From: Enterobacterales bacterium
GTDB taxonomy: Bacteria > Pseudomonadota > Gammaproteobacteria > Enterobacterales > Enterobacteriaceae
Assembly (NCBI GenBank): GCA_015654925.1
Contig: JAATFX010000019.1
Location: forward strand, 1 to 36,948
Reading direction: 5' to 3'
DNA: 36,948 bases
The position numbers were made by a program, and so were the translations under genes. How positions within the stretch are numbered: position 1 is the stretch's first letter; every line of letters begins with the position of its first letter. The notes under the pieces were generated by a model that saw nothing but the letters and a program-made list of their open reading frames with translations, was not told the origin of the DNA and ran no database searches. Shown here in pieces: positions 28,947-36,948 of the stretch.

Positions 28947-29617
28947 TGACGCCGGCGATGCTCACCGGCCAGACCGACCGGCATTTAATCACGCTCGGCG
29001 GCGCCCACCGCCTGCAACCCGCCGCGGCAAACGCCTTCCGGGAATTACAGCAGGCTGCCGGCCGGGACGGGTTTAATTTACAGCCGGCCAGCAGTTTTCG
29101 TGATTTTGATCGGCAGTTGGCTATCTGGAATGGCAAATTCAGCGGCGAGCGGCCATTATTAGATCATGACAGCCGGCCGCTGGATGGCCAGGGCCTGACG
29201 GTGGCCGAGCGTTGCGCCGCCATATTGCGCTGGTCGGCGCTGCCGGGCGCCAGCCGACATCACTGGGGCAGCGACCTGGATATTTACGATCCGGATTTAT
29301 TACCCGCCGGATGTTCATTACGGCTGGAACCCTGGGAGTATCTTCCCGGCGGCTATTTTGCCGGCCTGACCGCCTGGCTGGATCAACGGATGGGAGAGTA
29401 CGACTTTTACCGCCCCTATGCCCATGACCATGGCGGCGTCGCCGCGGAGCCCTGGCATCTGAGCTACCGTCCGTTGGCCAGGGAGGCGGAACGCCTGCTG
29501 ACGCCCGACGTATTGCTGGCATCATGGAAAGAGCGCGATGTGGCCGGCTCCACGTGGTTGATACCGCGGTTGCCCGCCATATTTCATCGCTACATTGGAA
29601 ATACCGATAAGGAGTAA
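28943..29617 (+). CDS. M15-family D-alanyl-D-alanine carboxypeptidase-like protein
   Basis: A 224-residue protein with the M15/VanY-type metallopeptidase pattern: [17 protein letters not shown] (residues 50-66), the zinc motif [13 protein letters not shown] (H106 and D113) and the second zinc-histidine segment EPWHLSYRP (H172). Family members trim D-Ala-D-Ala or related peptidoglycan peptides. No signal peptide is evident, so it may be cytoplasmic or the N-terminus may be misread. The ATG at 28943 overlaps the dapE stop (ATGA); the next codon is also ATG. The link with dapE, a peptidoglycan-precursor gene, fits a cell-wall role. I do not recall this gene at this place in E. coli. Confidence 0.82.
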   Translation: MMTPAMLTGQTDRHLITLGGAHRLQPAAANAFRELQQAAGRDGFNLQPASSFRDFDRQLAIWNGKFSGERPLLDHDSRPLDGQGLTVAERCAAILRWSALPGASRHHWGSDLDIYDPDLLPAGCSLRLEPWEYLPGGYFAGLTAWLDQRMGEYDFYRPYAHDHGGVAAEPWHLSYRPLAREAERLLTPDVLLASWKERDVAGSTWLIPRLPAIFHRYIGNTDKE

Positions 29618-29621
29618 GGAT

Positions 29622-29810
29622 ATGGGCTGGCTGGCTGATTACTGGTGGGTCATTTTAATTATATTGGCGGGCATGCTGATAAGCGGCGTGAAAGAACTGC
29701 GGCGGGTGGATGTTAAACGCTACCTGAAAGATAAACCCGTGTTGCCCCCGCACCGCGACAACAATGCCAAATGGGACGAAGACGACGATTGGCCGAAAAA
29801 GAAAAAATAA
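29622..29810 (+). CDS. ypfN: Small membrane protein YpfN (UPF0370)
   Basis: A 62-residue protein with one N-terminal membrane helix (about residues 8-25, [16 protein letters not shown]) and a charged C-terminal tail, [21 protein letters not shown]. It matches E. coli YpfN in order and motifs ([22 protein letters not shown]). The ATG at 29622 is chosen because AAGGAGTAAGGA lies directly before it. The function is unknown. It ends nine bases from the converging tmcA stop. Confidence 0.94.
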   Translation: MGWLADYWWVILIILAGMLISGVKELRRVDVKRYLKDKPVLPPHRDNNAKWDEDDDWPKKKK

Positions 29811-29819
29811 TCTGCGCCG

Positions 29820-31895
29820 TTAATCCGCGGTGACAGGTTCCGGACCGCCATTGACGCTCCAGTCCTGCCACCGCTGTCCATCCTCCGGACTCAGCGCCCG
29901 CAGCGCCGCCGCCGTTTCACTGCGCCAGCGCGCCGTCACGGCTTTTTTACCGCTCAGCCCTTCCCGGGCCGCCACCCGCGCCGCATCCTCCTTCTGTTCC
30001 AGCCACAAGCGCAGCGCCGGCAGCGGCAGCGCCGAGTGACGCAATAACCGCAGCAGCGCCGGCTGGCAGGACTCCGGCGGACGCAAGGCGAAAGCGAACC
30101 CGGCCAGGGTGCGCCAATCATCTTCATTCAAACGCCAGGCCATGGCCGCATAATGAGCTTCGCCAGCCGGCGGGGGAAGAGACAGCACCGCGCGATCGCG
30201 GTTGAATTGCTCCGATCCCCGGTGCGCCAGCCGGTGTCCGGCGTCGCTCAGGGGAAAGAGCGCCATGGCGCTATAACAGCCGCTGCCGGCCTCCAGGCGC
30301 GTGCCCATATGCACCAGCGCAAAACCCGCCGCCCGCCAGAATTGCCACAGCTCCTCGGTAAAACCAAAGCTCACCGAGATAAAATCCAGCCCCCGCGCTC
30401 CCGCCAGCGCCTGGGAGATTAACGCCAGCCCAATGCCCCGCCGCCTGGCGGCGGCCGTTACCGCAATGCGGCTGATGCGCCGTGAGCGCAGTAACGGCGC
30501 CGTCCATAACCCGCCGTGGGCCGCCAGCGACTGCGCCGCCAAATTACCCGGTGGACGCCGGCGGCCGGCCCAGACCTCGTGGGCCAGGCCGGGCGGCAGG
30601 CCGCCTTCCGCCACCGACCATAACGCGCCGGTCAACACGCCCGCCGTTCTGGCGGCGATAAAATGCTGCCCCGGGGCGTCCATCAGCCGCCGCAAATCCA
30701 GCGGCGTGGTGCGATAATGGGCGCTGGTCAATAACTGATAAAACTCCAGGAGCTCCAGGGGATGGGTGAGCCAGCGCTCCTGGCAAAAACCGGTGAATAC
30801 CGGCGGTGAGGCCGGTATGCCGGCCCCGTCGGGCGGCGGCGGATCGTCAAGCAGCAGCGTCGCGCCCAGCCAGCGTTCCAAGGGGTCGTTTGGCGCCCAG
30901 CGCAGCGGCTGGCGGAGGGTGAGATGCCGCCAGTGGTCCAGTGCGGCGCAGAATTTGAGCAGAAAACCCCGGCCGCTGCCTTCATAGCCCTGCACGGTGG
31001 TGGCCAGCAGCACCCGGGGAAAATAGCCGATCAGCCGGCGCAGCAGGGGTTGGGGAATGGCGGCCGCTTCATCCACCAGCAGCCAGCCCGCCGGGGGACG
31101 ATCCTGGGAATGGCACCGGATGCGCTCCAGCAGCGCATCCGGCGCTAAAAAACGCGCGCGGCTGCTCGCATGGCGTTCCAGCACCGCGGCGGTGGCCTTG
31201 CCGGGGGCGGTGACCCAGCACTCGCCGTTGAACCGCGCCGCCAGCATGCCCGCCAGGGCCGATTTGCCGCGCCCGCGCGGGGCGGTGAGCACAAACACGT
31301 CCGGCCCGGCGCCAAGCAGCTCGGCCAGCAGCGCCCGCTGTTCGGCCGTAGGCCCCGGCAGCGGCGGCCGCCAGCGGGGACGCGGTGCCAGCGGCGCCAA
31401 CGCCGCGTCCTGATGCTGGCGCCACAGCGCCACCTCCGGGTCCGCCAGCAGGCGTTGCCTGAAATAATCGATAAATACGGGGGCCGCTGTCGCGGCCGGT
31501 TGTTCGTTCCAGCGCAGGGAATCCGCGTCGGCCCGCGCCGGCCAGGATGTCCATTCCGGCACCAGTAATACCAGCCAACTGCCGGCGGTTAACGTGCCGG
31601 CCAGCGCCGCCAGCGCGTCCACCGCCAACCCGCTGGTGGCGTCAAACACCGCATGTTTGAACTCCCGCCCCAGCAAGGTGCCGATCGCCGCGGGCAAACA
31701 GCCGACCCGGCGGCCCGGCGCGCCCTCGCCCACCCATAACCAGTCGCCGGCCAGGGCCGCGCGCATTTCATCGGCCAGCCCGCGGCACCAGGCAGGCTCG
31801 CCGCTAAGCACCAGCAGACGGCGCACCCCCATCCGCTCCATCCGGGCCGTCGCCGCGATCAGGGCGTGCGGCTCCCAGGGCAAGGCCCCGCCCAT
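29820..31895 (-). CDS. tmcA: tRNA(Met) cytidine acetyltransferase TmcA
   Basis: TmcA makes N4-acetylcytidine at the wobble position of elongator tRNA-Met, using acetyl-CoA and ATP/GTP hydrolysis. The 691-residue protein has the full layout: an N-terminal DUF1726-like domain (GREFKHAVFDA, SWLVLLVPEW), a RecD-type ATPase with Walker A TAPRGRGKSAL (about 204-214) and Walker B LLVDEAAAIP (about 272-281), TTVQGYEGSGRGFLLKFC, then the GNAT domain with RISRIAVTAAARRRGIGLALI, and a C-terminal tRNA-binding tail. It starts one base after the upstream gene's stop, so the two are coupled. It is very GC- and Ala-rich. Confidence 0.96.
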   Translation of the reverse strand: MGGALPWEPHALIAATARMERMGVRRLLVLSGEPAWCRGLADEMRAALAGDWLWVGEGAPGRRVGCLPAAIGTLLGREFKHAVFDATSGLAVDALAALAGTLTAGSWLVLLVPEWTSWPARADADSLRWNEQPAATAAPVFIDYFRQRLLADPEVALWRQHQDAALAPLAPRPRWRPPLPGPTAEQRALLAELLGAGPDVFVLTAPRGRGKSALAGMLAARFNGECWVTAPGKATAAVLERHASSRARFLAPDALLERIRCHSQDRPPAGWLLVDEAAAIPQPLLRRLIGYFPRVLLATTVQGYEGSGRGFLLKFCAALDHWRHLTLRQPLRWAPNDPLERWLGATLLLDDPPPPDGAGIPASPPVFTGFCQERWLTHPLELLEFYQLLTSAHYRTTPLDLRRLMDAPGQHFIAARTAGVLTGALWSVAEGGLPPGLAHEVWAGRRRPPGNLAAQSLAAHGGLWTAPLLRSRRISRIAVTAAARRRGIGLALISQALAGARGLDFISVSFGFTEELWQFWRAAGFALVHMGTRLEAGSGCYSAMALFPLSDAGHRLAHRGSEQFNRDRAVLSLPPPAGEAHYAAMAWRLNEDDWRTLAGFAFALRPPESCQPALLRLLRHSALPLPALRLWLEQKEDAARVAAREGLSGKKAVTARWRSETAAALRALSPEDGQRWQDWSVNGGPEPVTAD

Positions 31896-31896
31896 A

Positions 31897-32349
31897 TCAG
31901 GTTTTGCCGATCAGCAGCGACAGAATGCCCGCGGCGATCAGCGGCCCCACCGGCACCCCGCGAAACAGCGCCACGCCCATGACCGTACCCACCAGCAGTC
32001 CGGCGACCACCGACGGTTGGTGCGACATTAACGACACGCCGCGCCCGCCCAGCCAGGACACCGCGACGCCAATCAAGATAGCCAGCAGCGACTTCCAGTG
32101 TAAGAAGGAGTGCATTACGCTGCCTGCGGAAATGGTGCCGCTGGCAATGGGGGCCATGACGCCGATGGTGAGGATAATAATCCCCAGCGTCAGCCCTTGT
32201 TTTTCAACCCAGGGGAAAAAATGGCTCAGGGGGGTAATGCGGATAATCAGTAATACCAGGATCGCCACCGTAACGGTGTTGTTATGGCTGATAATGCCCA
32301 GCGCCGCCAGCGCCAGCAATATCAGCAATGTAGGGTCCAGAAATGTCAT
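31897..32349 (-). CDS. UPF0756 (DUF441) membrane protein, YeaL-like
   Basis: A 150-residue hydrophobic protein with about four membrane helices. It carries the DUF441 signatures [31 protein letters not shown] (split by helices), [27 protein letters not shown] and [13 protein letters not shown]. coli YeaL is the nearest remembered relative, but it lies elsewhere in that genome. The frame opens upstream, yet the ATG at 32349 behind AGGA gives the normal start MTFLDPTLL. It sits between ypfJ and tmcA and is coupled to tmcA. The function is unknown. Confidence 0.88.
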   Translation of the reverse strand: MTFLDPTLLILLALAALGIISHNNTVTVAILVLLIIRITPLSHFFPWVEKQGLTLGIIILTIGVMAPIASGTISAGSVMHSFLHWKSLLAILIGVAVSWLGGRGVSLMSHQPSVVAGLLVGTVMGVALFRGVPVGPLIAAGILSLLIGKT

Positions 32350-32369
32350 GATAAGTCCTGCTCGATCCT

Positions 32370-33230
32370 TTAGCGACCGGCAAAGGTATCGCATTGATTC
32401 ATATCGCCAGTATCAAAGCCGCGTTTAAACCAGGTGTAGCGCTGTTCCGAGGTGCCGTGGGTAAAGCTGTCGGGCACTACCCGGCCCTGGCCGCGTTGTT
32501 GCAGCCGATCGTCGCCGATGGCCGTGGCCGCATTGAGCGCTTCCTGCAAGTCGCCGGGTTCAAGAATCTGCTGTTTTTGCATATTATTGCCCCAGACGCC
32601 GGCAAAACAGTCCGCCTGCAGCTCCATTTTCACCGAGAGCTGGTTTATTTTTTGCTGGGTTGCGCCCTGCTGCATTTGCCTGACCTTTTGCTCGATGCCC
32701 AGCAGGTTTTGCACATGGTGGCCCACTTCATGGGCGATAACATAACCCTGGGCAAAATCGCCATCGGCGCCGAGTTTATTTTTCATCTCGTCATAAAACG
32801 ATAAATCGATATACACCGTGCGATCAGTAGGGCAATAAAACGGCCCCATCACCGATTGCCCGGTGCCGCAGCCGGTAGTCGTGGCGCCGCGGTACATGAC
32901 CAGCTTCGGCGGCGGATAGGTGTTGCCGTTGCGCTGGAAGATCTGCTGCCAGGTATCTTCGGTAGTGGCCAGGATCACCGAGGTGAACTTGGCGGCCTCG
33001 TCGTCATTGGCATTGATGCCTGACGCCGGGGCCTGCTGTTGCTGTACCGACTGGCCGCCGGTCAACAGCGGCGACAGATCGATGCCGTAATACCCGGCGA
33101 CCACCACCACAATCAAGATCACCACGCCGCTTTTGCCGCGGATCGGTATGCGAAACCCGCCGCCGGACCCTGGGGATTGATTACGGCGGTCTTCAACATT
33201 GTCGCTCTCGCGACGTCCCTGCCAACGCAT
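32370..33230 (-). CDS. ypfJ: YpfJ family zinc metallopeptidase-like protein
   Basis: A 286-residue protein with the neutral-zinc-metallopeptidase (DUF2342/YpfJ) pattern. The N-terminus [16 protein letters not shown] is highly conserved and charged, followed by one membrane helix (about 35-50), then an extracytoplasmic domain with [29 protein letters not shown], the zinc motif AHEVGHH (H167 and H171) and [13 protein letters not shown]. Although HExxH-type motifs suggest a protease, the substrate is unknown. The frame extends upstream, but ATG 33230 gives the E. coli start. It is followed by the yeaL-like gene, 20 bases on. Confidence 0.94.
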   Translation of the reverse strand: MRWQGRRESDNVEDRRNQSPGSGGGFRIPIRGKSGVVILIVVVVAGYYGIDLSPLLTGGQSVQQQQAPASGINANDDEAAKFTSVILATTEDTWQQIFQRNGNTYPPPKLVMYRGATTTGCGTGQSVMGPFYCPTDRTVYIDLSFYDEMKNKLGADGDFAQGYVIAHEVGHHVQNLLGIEQKVRQMQQGATQQKINQLSVKMELQADCFAGVWGNNMQKQQILEPGDLQEALNAATAIGDDRLQQRGQGRVVPDSFTHGTSEQRYTWFKRGFDTGDMNQCDTFAGR

Positions 33231-33356
33231 ACATGTTCCTACTGCTATGTGATCATACCCTGGAGGATAGCACAAATAGCGACATCAGACGGTGCTCAGC
33301 CAGGCGAGACGCAGGTAAAATTCCGGCGATCGCCCAGCAGGTAATCGATTGCGCGG

Positions 33357-34070
33357 TCAGTCTAATTTTACGCCGATACGGTGGGCGACTTCTTCATAGG
33401 CTTCAATGACCCCGCCCAGGCTCTGGCGGAAACGGTCTTTGTCCATTTTATTCAGGGTGGCTTGATCCCACAGGCGGCTGCCGTCCGGGGAGAATTCATC
33501 GCCCAATACGATTTCGCCGTTGAACAAGCCGAATTCCAGTTTGAAATCCACCAGGATCAGGCCGCCGTCAGCAAATATCTTGCTCAGCACGTCGTTGGCC
33601 CGGTAGGTCAGTTCTTTCATGCGCGCCAGATGCTGTTCGCTTACCCAGCCGAAAGTGGTGCAATAAGACTCATTGATCATCGGATCGTGCATGGCGTCGT
33701 TTTTTAAAAACATATCGAACAGCGGCGGATTGAGGATCAGGCCTTCTTCAATGCCCAGGCGTTTGACCAGCGAACCCGCGGCGCGGTTGCGCACCACGCA
33801 CTCCACCGGCACCATCGCCAGTTTTTTTACCAGCACATCGTTATCTGACAGCAGACGAACGATCTGCGTCGGGATGCCGGCATCGGCAAGCTTGGTCATG
33901 ATAAAATAATTGAATTTATTATTAATCATTCCCTTGCGTTCGAACTGCTCAATACGCTGGCCGTCCAGTGCTGACGTATCGTTGCGGAATTCCAGAATCA
34001 GCAAATCCGGATCTTCGGTGGTGTAGACCGTCTTCGCCTTTCCGCGATACAACTCAGCTAGCTTTTGCAT
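33357..34070 (-). CDS. purC: Phosphoribosylaminoimidazole-succinocarboxamide synthase
   Basis: PurC joins aspartate to carboxyaminoimidazole ribotide in purine synthesis. The 237-residue length is standard. Motifs present are [16 protein letters not shown] with the ATP-binding lysine near residue 11, [30 protein letters not shown] and [30 protein letters not shown]. The ribosome binding site GGAGTAAAG precedes ATG. A terminator separates it from bamC upstream. E. coli purC is under PurR; no site was identified here. Confidence 0.97.
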   Translation of the reverse strand: MQKLAELYRGKAKTVYTTEDPDLLILEFRNDTSALDGQRIEQFERKGMINNKFNYFIMTKLADAGIPTQIVRLLSDNDVLVKKLAMVPVECVVRNRAAGSLVKRLGIEEGLILNPPLFDMFLKNDAMHDPMINESYCTTFGWVSEQHLARMKELTYRANDVLSKIFADGGLILVDFKLEFGLFNGEIVLGDEFSPDGSRLWDQATLNKMDKDRFRQSLGGVIEAYEEVAHRIGVKLD

Positions 34071-34102
34071 CTTTCTTTACTCCAATGGCAGATAACGCTT
34101 AA

Positions 34103-34135
34103 CAATAAAATAAAAGGGGCCGAAGCCCCCTTTGG
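34103..34135 (-). terminator. Rho-independent terminator after bamC
   Basis: On the minus strand GGGGGC, a TTCG tetraloop and GCCCC form a stem followed by TTTTATTTTATTG, three bases after the bamC stop. The UUCG-type loop and T-rich tail make it a good intrinsic terminator between bamC and purC. Confidence 0.85.
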
Positions 34136-34137
34136 GA

Positions 34138-35202
34138 TTAGCGGGTAGACGACTGGCTGAAAGCCGCCTGGAATACCGCCACCAGGGCGTCGTTTTTCGA
34201 CTGGGTGAGGGTATGGCCTTTCGGATCGGTGAATTGCAAGGTGCTGCGATTGCCGAGATCGCCAACCTGCAGTTTGTAATCGCCGTTGACCAGATCGGGG
34301 TCCTTCACGCCCAGGGCGTCCCAAGTACCGCTGCTGGGGGCATCATAGGTCACGGAGAGGGTACCCAGCGGCCGGCTGGTATCCTTGACCTTCATGCCGA
34401 TTTTCTCCAGCGCCGCCGGCAGATGCTGCCACACGACCGCGTAGGACGAGCGCACCACCAGCAGCGGCAGGCCGGAATCGTCGGCGCCGCTAATCACGCT
34501 CAGGTCCGCGGTCTGGCCCGAAGCCACTTTACTGGCCTGCTGGTCGTTTAACTGCTCCAGGCCCTGGGCCACGCTGTTAAGCATGGAGACCGTGTAGCGC
34601 TGTACAATGGCGGGAGCCGTAACCGGCGCGCCCTGCTGTTCCAGCCCGAGGGATTTCACCATCAGGGAGGTTTGATAGCCTTCGGTACGCAGGCTTATCT
34701 GGTAGCGCCCCCGATATTGCACATCCTCGTCGGCGCGCGACCATTGCACCCAATCGGTATTCAGCGTCTGGCTGGCATCCTGGCGGGTGGCGATGGTGTA
34801 GCCCTGGCTTTCCACGACCGAGACGACCCTGGGCCACAGTTCACGGGTCTGGGTGCTATTTTCAAGCTGGATGACCGCGGTATCGCCGGTATACTGCGAC
34901 CGGGAACCGTCTAACAGAGCCAAAGGCTGCGCCGGGGGACGGACATCCAGTCCTTTGCCCACCGCGCCCTTGGACGACGCGACCGGAACCTCATAATCCC
35001 CGGACTGCACGGGCAGAATCATTCCGGATGGACTATTTAGCGCGTGCAGCGCCGGTGCTTTCAGGTACTCTTCGTTGCCGTTTACCTGACGTTTGTAGCG
35101 TTGATCGCTGGAACAGGCCGCAAGCAGCATGAACAACGATGCGCCCACCACTTTTACCGCCATCGACTTTTGCAATAAGGACTTTTGCAATAAATAAGCC
35201 AT
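34138..35202 (-). CDS. bamC: Outer membrane assembly lipoprotein BamC
   Basis: BamC is a lipoprotein of the beta-barrel assembly machine. The 354-residue protein has a lipoprotein signal with lipobox LLAAC (Cys30), then the conserved unstructured segment SSDQRYKRQVNGNEEYL that binds BamD, GMILPVQSGDYEVP, DVRPPAQPLALL, two helix-grip domains, and the ending LTQSKNDALVAVFQAAF. The ATG at 35202 is preceded by GGGAG. The signal peptide's N-region contains a repeated LLQKS, produced by a 15-base tandem duplication, so it is five residues longer than it would otherwise be. It follows dapA, the pairing found in E. coli. Confidence 0.96.
   Translation of the reverse strand: MAYLLQKSLLQKSMAVKVVGASLFMLLAACSSDQRYKRQVNGNEEYLKAPALHALNSPSGMILPVQSGDYEVPVASSKGAVGKGLDVRPPAQPLALLDGSRSQYTGDTAVIQLENSTQTRELWPRVVSVVESQGYTIATRQDASQTLNTDWVQWSRADEDVQYRGRYQISLRTEGYQTSLMVKSLGLEQQGAPVTAPAIVQRYTVSMLNSVAQGLEQLNDQQASKVASGQTADLSVISGADDSGLPLLVVRSSYAVVWQHLPAALEKIGMKVKDTSRPLGTLSVTYDAPSSGTWDALGVKDPDLVNGDYKLQVGDLGNRSTLQFTDPKGHTLTQSKNDALVAVFQAAFSQSSTR
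35165..35194. repeat. 15-base tandem duplication at the start of bamC
   Basis: Two adjacent copies, differing only at the last base, lie at 35165-35179 and 35180-35194. Each plus-strand copy reads GACTTTTGCAATAA followed by G or A. On the coding strand they encode LLQKS twice within the signal-peptide N-region, keeping the frame. Confidence 0.9.
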
Positions 35203-35220
35203 CAATTCTCCCTAACAGAG

Positions 35221-36111
35221 TTACAGCAAACCGGCGTCCGTCAAAGCTTGCTCAACAACACGGCTATCATTTTCGGTCAGCGGCGTCATCGGCAAACGTA
35301 ACGTATCGGTTGCCATTAATCCCAATGCTTTACAGGCCCATTTAACGGGAATTGGGTTGGATTCAATAAATAATTTCTGATGTAACGGCATCAGGCGTTG
35401 GTTGAGGCGACGCGCTTCGGCAAAATTGCCTTGTTGCGCCAGGGCGCAAAGTTCCGCCATTTCACGCGCGGCAATATTGGCCGTAACGGAAATAACGCCT
35501 CTTCCCCCTAGCTGCATAAAGTCCAAACCGGTCGAATCGTCGCCGCTCAGCAGGATAAAATCCTCATCAACCAGCTCTTGGATCTGACTGACGCGGTTTA
35601 AGTTCCCGGTTGCTTCCTTAACGGCGACAATATTTTTAATCTTGGACAGGCGGCCGATCGTCGGCGGCAGCATATCGCAGCCGGTGCGCGCGGGCACATT
35701 ATACAGGATTTGCGGCAGATCGGTGTGTTCGGCTATCGCTTTGAAATGCTGGAACAAACCTTCCTGGGTGGGTTTGTTGTAGTAAGGCGTCACCGTCAGG
35801 CAGCCCACCACGCCGCTATCGTTGAAGCGCTGCGTCAGGCTGACCGCTTCGGCGGTGGAATTGGCGCCGGTGCCTGCAATCACCGGGATGCGTCCGTCGC
35901 TCAGTTCCAGGGTGCGCATCACCACTTCGCCGTGTTCGTCATGACTCAGCGTGGCCGACTCGCCGGTAGTGCCGACGGATACGATGGCCGAGGTGCCGCT
36001 GGCCACATGATAATCGATTAATTTTCTGAGGCTTAACCAATCGACGGCACCTTTGTCATCCATTGGTGTAACCAGTGCAACTATGCTTCCCGTAAAGCTT
36101 CCCGTAAACAT
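35221..36111 (-). CDS. dapA: 4-hydroxy-tetrahydrodipicolinate synthase
   Basis: DapA condenses pyruvate and aspartate semialdehyde in the first committed step of the lysine/diaminopimelate pathway. The 296-residue barrel protein has GTTGESATL near residue 51, the catalytic tyrosine segment [15 protein letters not shown], and the Schiff-base lysine in VAVKEATGN. The N-terminus reads [16 protein letters not shown], where E. coli has a single FTGS; a 12-base tandem duplication explains the four extra residues. GGAGGGG lies upstream of the ATG at 36111. It is followed by bamC 18 bases after its stop, as in E. coli. Confidence 0.97.
   Translation of the reverse strand: MFTGSFTGSIVALVTPMDDKGAVDWLSLRKLIDYHVASGTSAIVSVGTTGESATLSHDEHGEVVMRTLELSDGRIPVIAGTGANSTAEAVSLTQRFNDSGVVGCLTVTPYYNKPTQEGLFQHFKAIAEHTDLPQILYNVPARTGCDMLPPTIGRLSKIKNIVAVKEATGNLNRVSQIQELVDEDFILLSGDDSTGLDFMQLGGRGVISVTANIAAREMAELCALAQQGNFAEARRLNQRLMPLHQKLFIESNPIPVKWACKALGLMATDTLRLPMTPLTENDSRVVEQALTDAGLL
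36085..36108. repeat. 12-base tandem duplication at the start of dapA
   Basis: Two exact adjacent copies of GCTTCCCGTAAA lie at 36085-36096 and 36097-36108, directly next to the start codon. On the coding strand they encode FTGS twice, in frame, immediately after the initiator methionine. Confidence 0.95.
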
Positions 36112-36257
36112 TGACCATCCCCTCCGCAAACAGATTATTCATGGTACTTTTGTCACCTATCCAAAAGCAAGCAAACATCGGTCATGTAAGCCCTTGGCAG
36201 CAGGTTTTTTTTAGGGTTACCATGTAAATCACATCTCGCTGGACAGGAAGCGCAATT

Positions 36258-36809
36258 TTGCCGCAGCAACAACAACATTATCTGGTCATCACCGCGCTGG
36301 GCACCGACCGTCCCGGTATTGTCAATACCATCACCCGGCATGTCAGCGGGTGTGGCTGTAATATTGAAGATAGCCGCCTCGCCATGCTGGGGGAAGAATT
36401 CACGCTGATCATGTTGTTATCCGGCAGTTGGAACGCCATCACGCTTATCGAATCCACCCTGCCCCTCCAGGGTGTCGACCTGGATTTGCTTATCGTGATG
36501 AAACGAACCGTCGCCAGTGAACAAAAAGAGACGCCCACCACGGTCTGGGTTAAGGTGGAAGTGGAGGATTCCCCCCACCTGATTGAGCGTTTTACCGATT
36601 TGTTCGACAGCCATCATATGAATATCGCCGAGCTGGTTTCCAAAACGCAGCCGGCTCAGGGTGAACATCCGCCGCGGCTTTATATCCAGATTACCGCCCA
36701 TGGCTCGTCGGATCGGCCGGTGGGAGAGATCGAAGATACGTTTCATCAACTCTGTACAGAACTGAATGCGCAAGGCAGTATTAGTGTTGTGAATCATCCA
36801 CAGAATTAA
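36258..36809 (+). CDS. gcvR: Glycine cleavage system transcriptional repressor GcvR
   Basis: GcvR binds glycine and restrains the activator GcvA, controlling the gcv operon. The 183-residue protein has two ACT domains: residues about 8-80 ([46 protein letters not shown]) and about 95-175 ([35 protein letters not shown]). The start is read as TTG at 36258, nine bases after GGAAG; no ATG is available before the conserved [13 protein letters not shown] start would hold expression low. It is divergent from dapA and precedes bcp by 20 bases. Confidence 0.93.
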   Translation: MPQQQQHYLVITALGTDRPGIVNTITRHVSGCGCNIEDSRLAMLGEEFTLIMLLSGSWNAITLIESTLPLQGVDLDLLIVMKRTVASEQKETPTTVWVKVEVEDSPHLIERFTDLFDSHHMNIAELVSKTQPAQGEHPPRLYIQITAHGSSDRPVGEIEDTFHQLCTELNAQGSISVVNHPQN

Positions 36810-36829
36810 TAGATAGATGGAGTATTGCA

Positions 36830-36948
36830 ATGACGCCACTGAAAGCCGGTGATACTGCGCCGAAATTTAGCTTGCCCGATCAGGACGGTGAACAGGTTAG
36901 TCTGACCGACTTCCAGGGACAAAAAGTATTGGTTTACTTTTATCCCAA
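36830..36948 (+). CDS. bcp: Thiol peroxidase Bcp, 5' end only (partial)
   Basis: The first 39 codons of a peroxiredoxin gene run off the right edge. The visible sequence, [17 protein letters not shown] followed by [17 protein letters not shown], is the thioredoxin-fold start of Bcp (PrxQ), which reduces hydroperoxides in the cytoplasm. The catalytic cysteine lies beyond the window. TGGAG is about eight bases before ATG. It follows gcvR, as in E. coli. Confidence 0.93.
   Translation, partial: MTPLKAGDTAPKFSLPDQDGEQVSLTDFQGQKVLVYFYP

Noticed and set aside
29820..31895. Long frames on the strand opposite tmcA
   Set aside because: They are by-products of very high GC content; the minus-strand frame has the full set of TmcA motifs.

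Overview
The window looks like a chromosomal segment of a member of the Enterobacterales. Nearly every gene has an obvious E. coli counterpart, and the order follows the E. coli stretch from zipA to bcp: zipA, cysZ, cysK, ptsHI-crr, cysM, cysAWTP, yfeY, ypeA, amiA, hemF, talA, tkt, nudK, acrD, ypfM, yffB, dapE, ypfN, tmcA, ypfJ, purC, bamC, dapA, gcvR, bcp. The core is GC-rich. Against E. coli, pdxK and several other genes are absent, and a two-component system, a YgiW-like protein, yaiI, a phage-type antirepressor, an M15 peptidase and a yeaL-type gene are present. This fits a lineage outside Escherichia, perhaps Sodalis-like or Pectobacteriaceae-like, but the genus cannot be fixed from this sequence alone.

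Layout. 1-2300: 5' end of zipA, then the sulfate permease cysZ and cysteine synthase A (cysK). 2300-5340: phosphotransferase operon ptsH-ptsI-crr, with a Cra-type operator in its long leader. 5350-7360: an OmpR/CpxR-type regulator and its kinase, translationally coupled. 7470-12360: cysteine synthase B (cysM) and the thiosulfate/sulfate ABC importer cysP-T-W-A, linked by overlapping stop and start codons. 12560-16920: envelope and housekeeping genes (yfeY, a YgiW-like OB-fold protein, ypeA, amiA, hemF, yaiI). 17060-20030: transaldolase and transketolase of the pentose phosphate pathway. 20080-20870: an orphan phage antirepressor whose promoter carries a LexA-type box and a second palindrome. 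20910-24930: nudK and the RND efflux pump gene acrD. 24930-27430: AT-rich accessory island. 27450-29810: yffB-dapE-M15 peptidase-ypfN. 29820-36110, minus strand: tmcA, yeaL-like, ypfJ, purC, bamC, dapA. 36250-36948: gcvR and the start of bcp.

The main accessory signal is in the AT-rich island. Next to the 19-residue ypfM gene, a minus-strand gene encodes a protein closely resembling the catalytic half of BamHI (EFETGN motif). Head to head with it lies a plus-strand DNA methyltransferase that keeps the AdoMet-binding DPFGGSGTT motif but has lost the upstream half with the DPPY-type motif. Both genes lack their 5' ends, and the two broken ends meet. This looks like a divergent BamHI-type restriction-modification system collapsed by one internal deletion.

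Other points: an SOS-type operator on the antirepressor; in-frame 15-bp and 12-bp tandem duplications at the very start of the neighbouring genes bamC and dapA; an NtrC-like palindrome in the gene-poor DNA beside ypfM; and a sigma-E-like promoter before yfeY. All statements come from reading the sequence and from remembered family knowledge. No database search was run.
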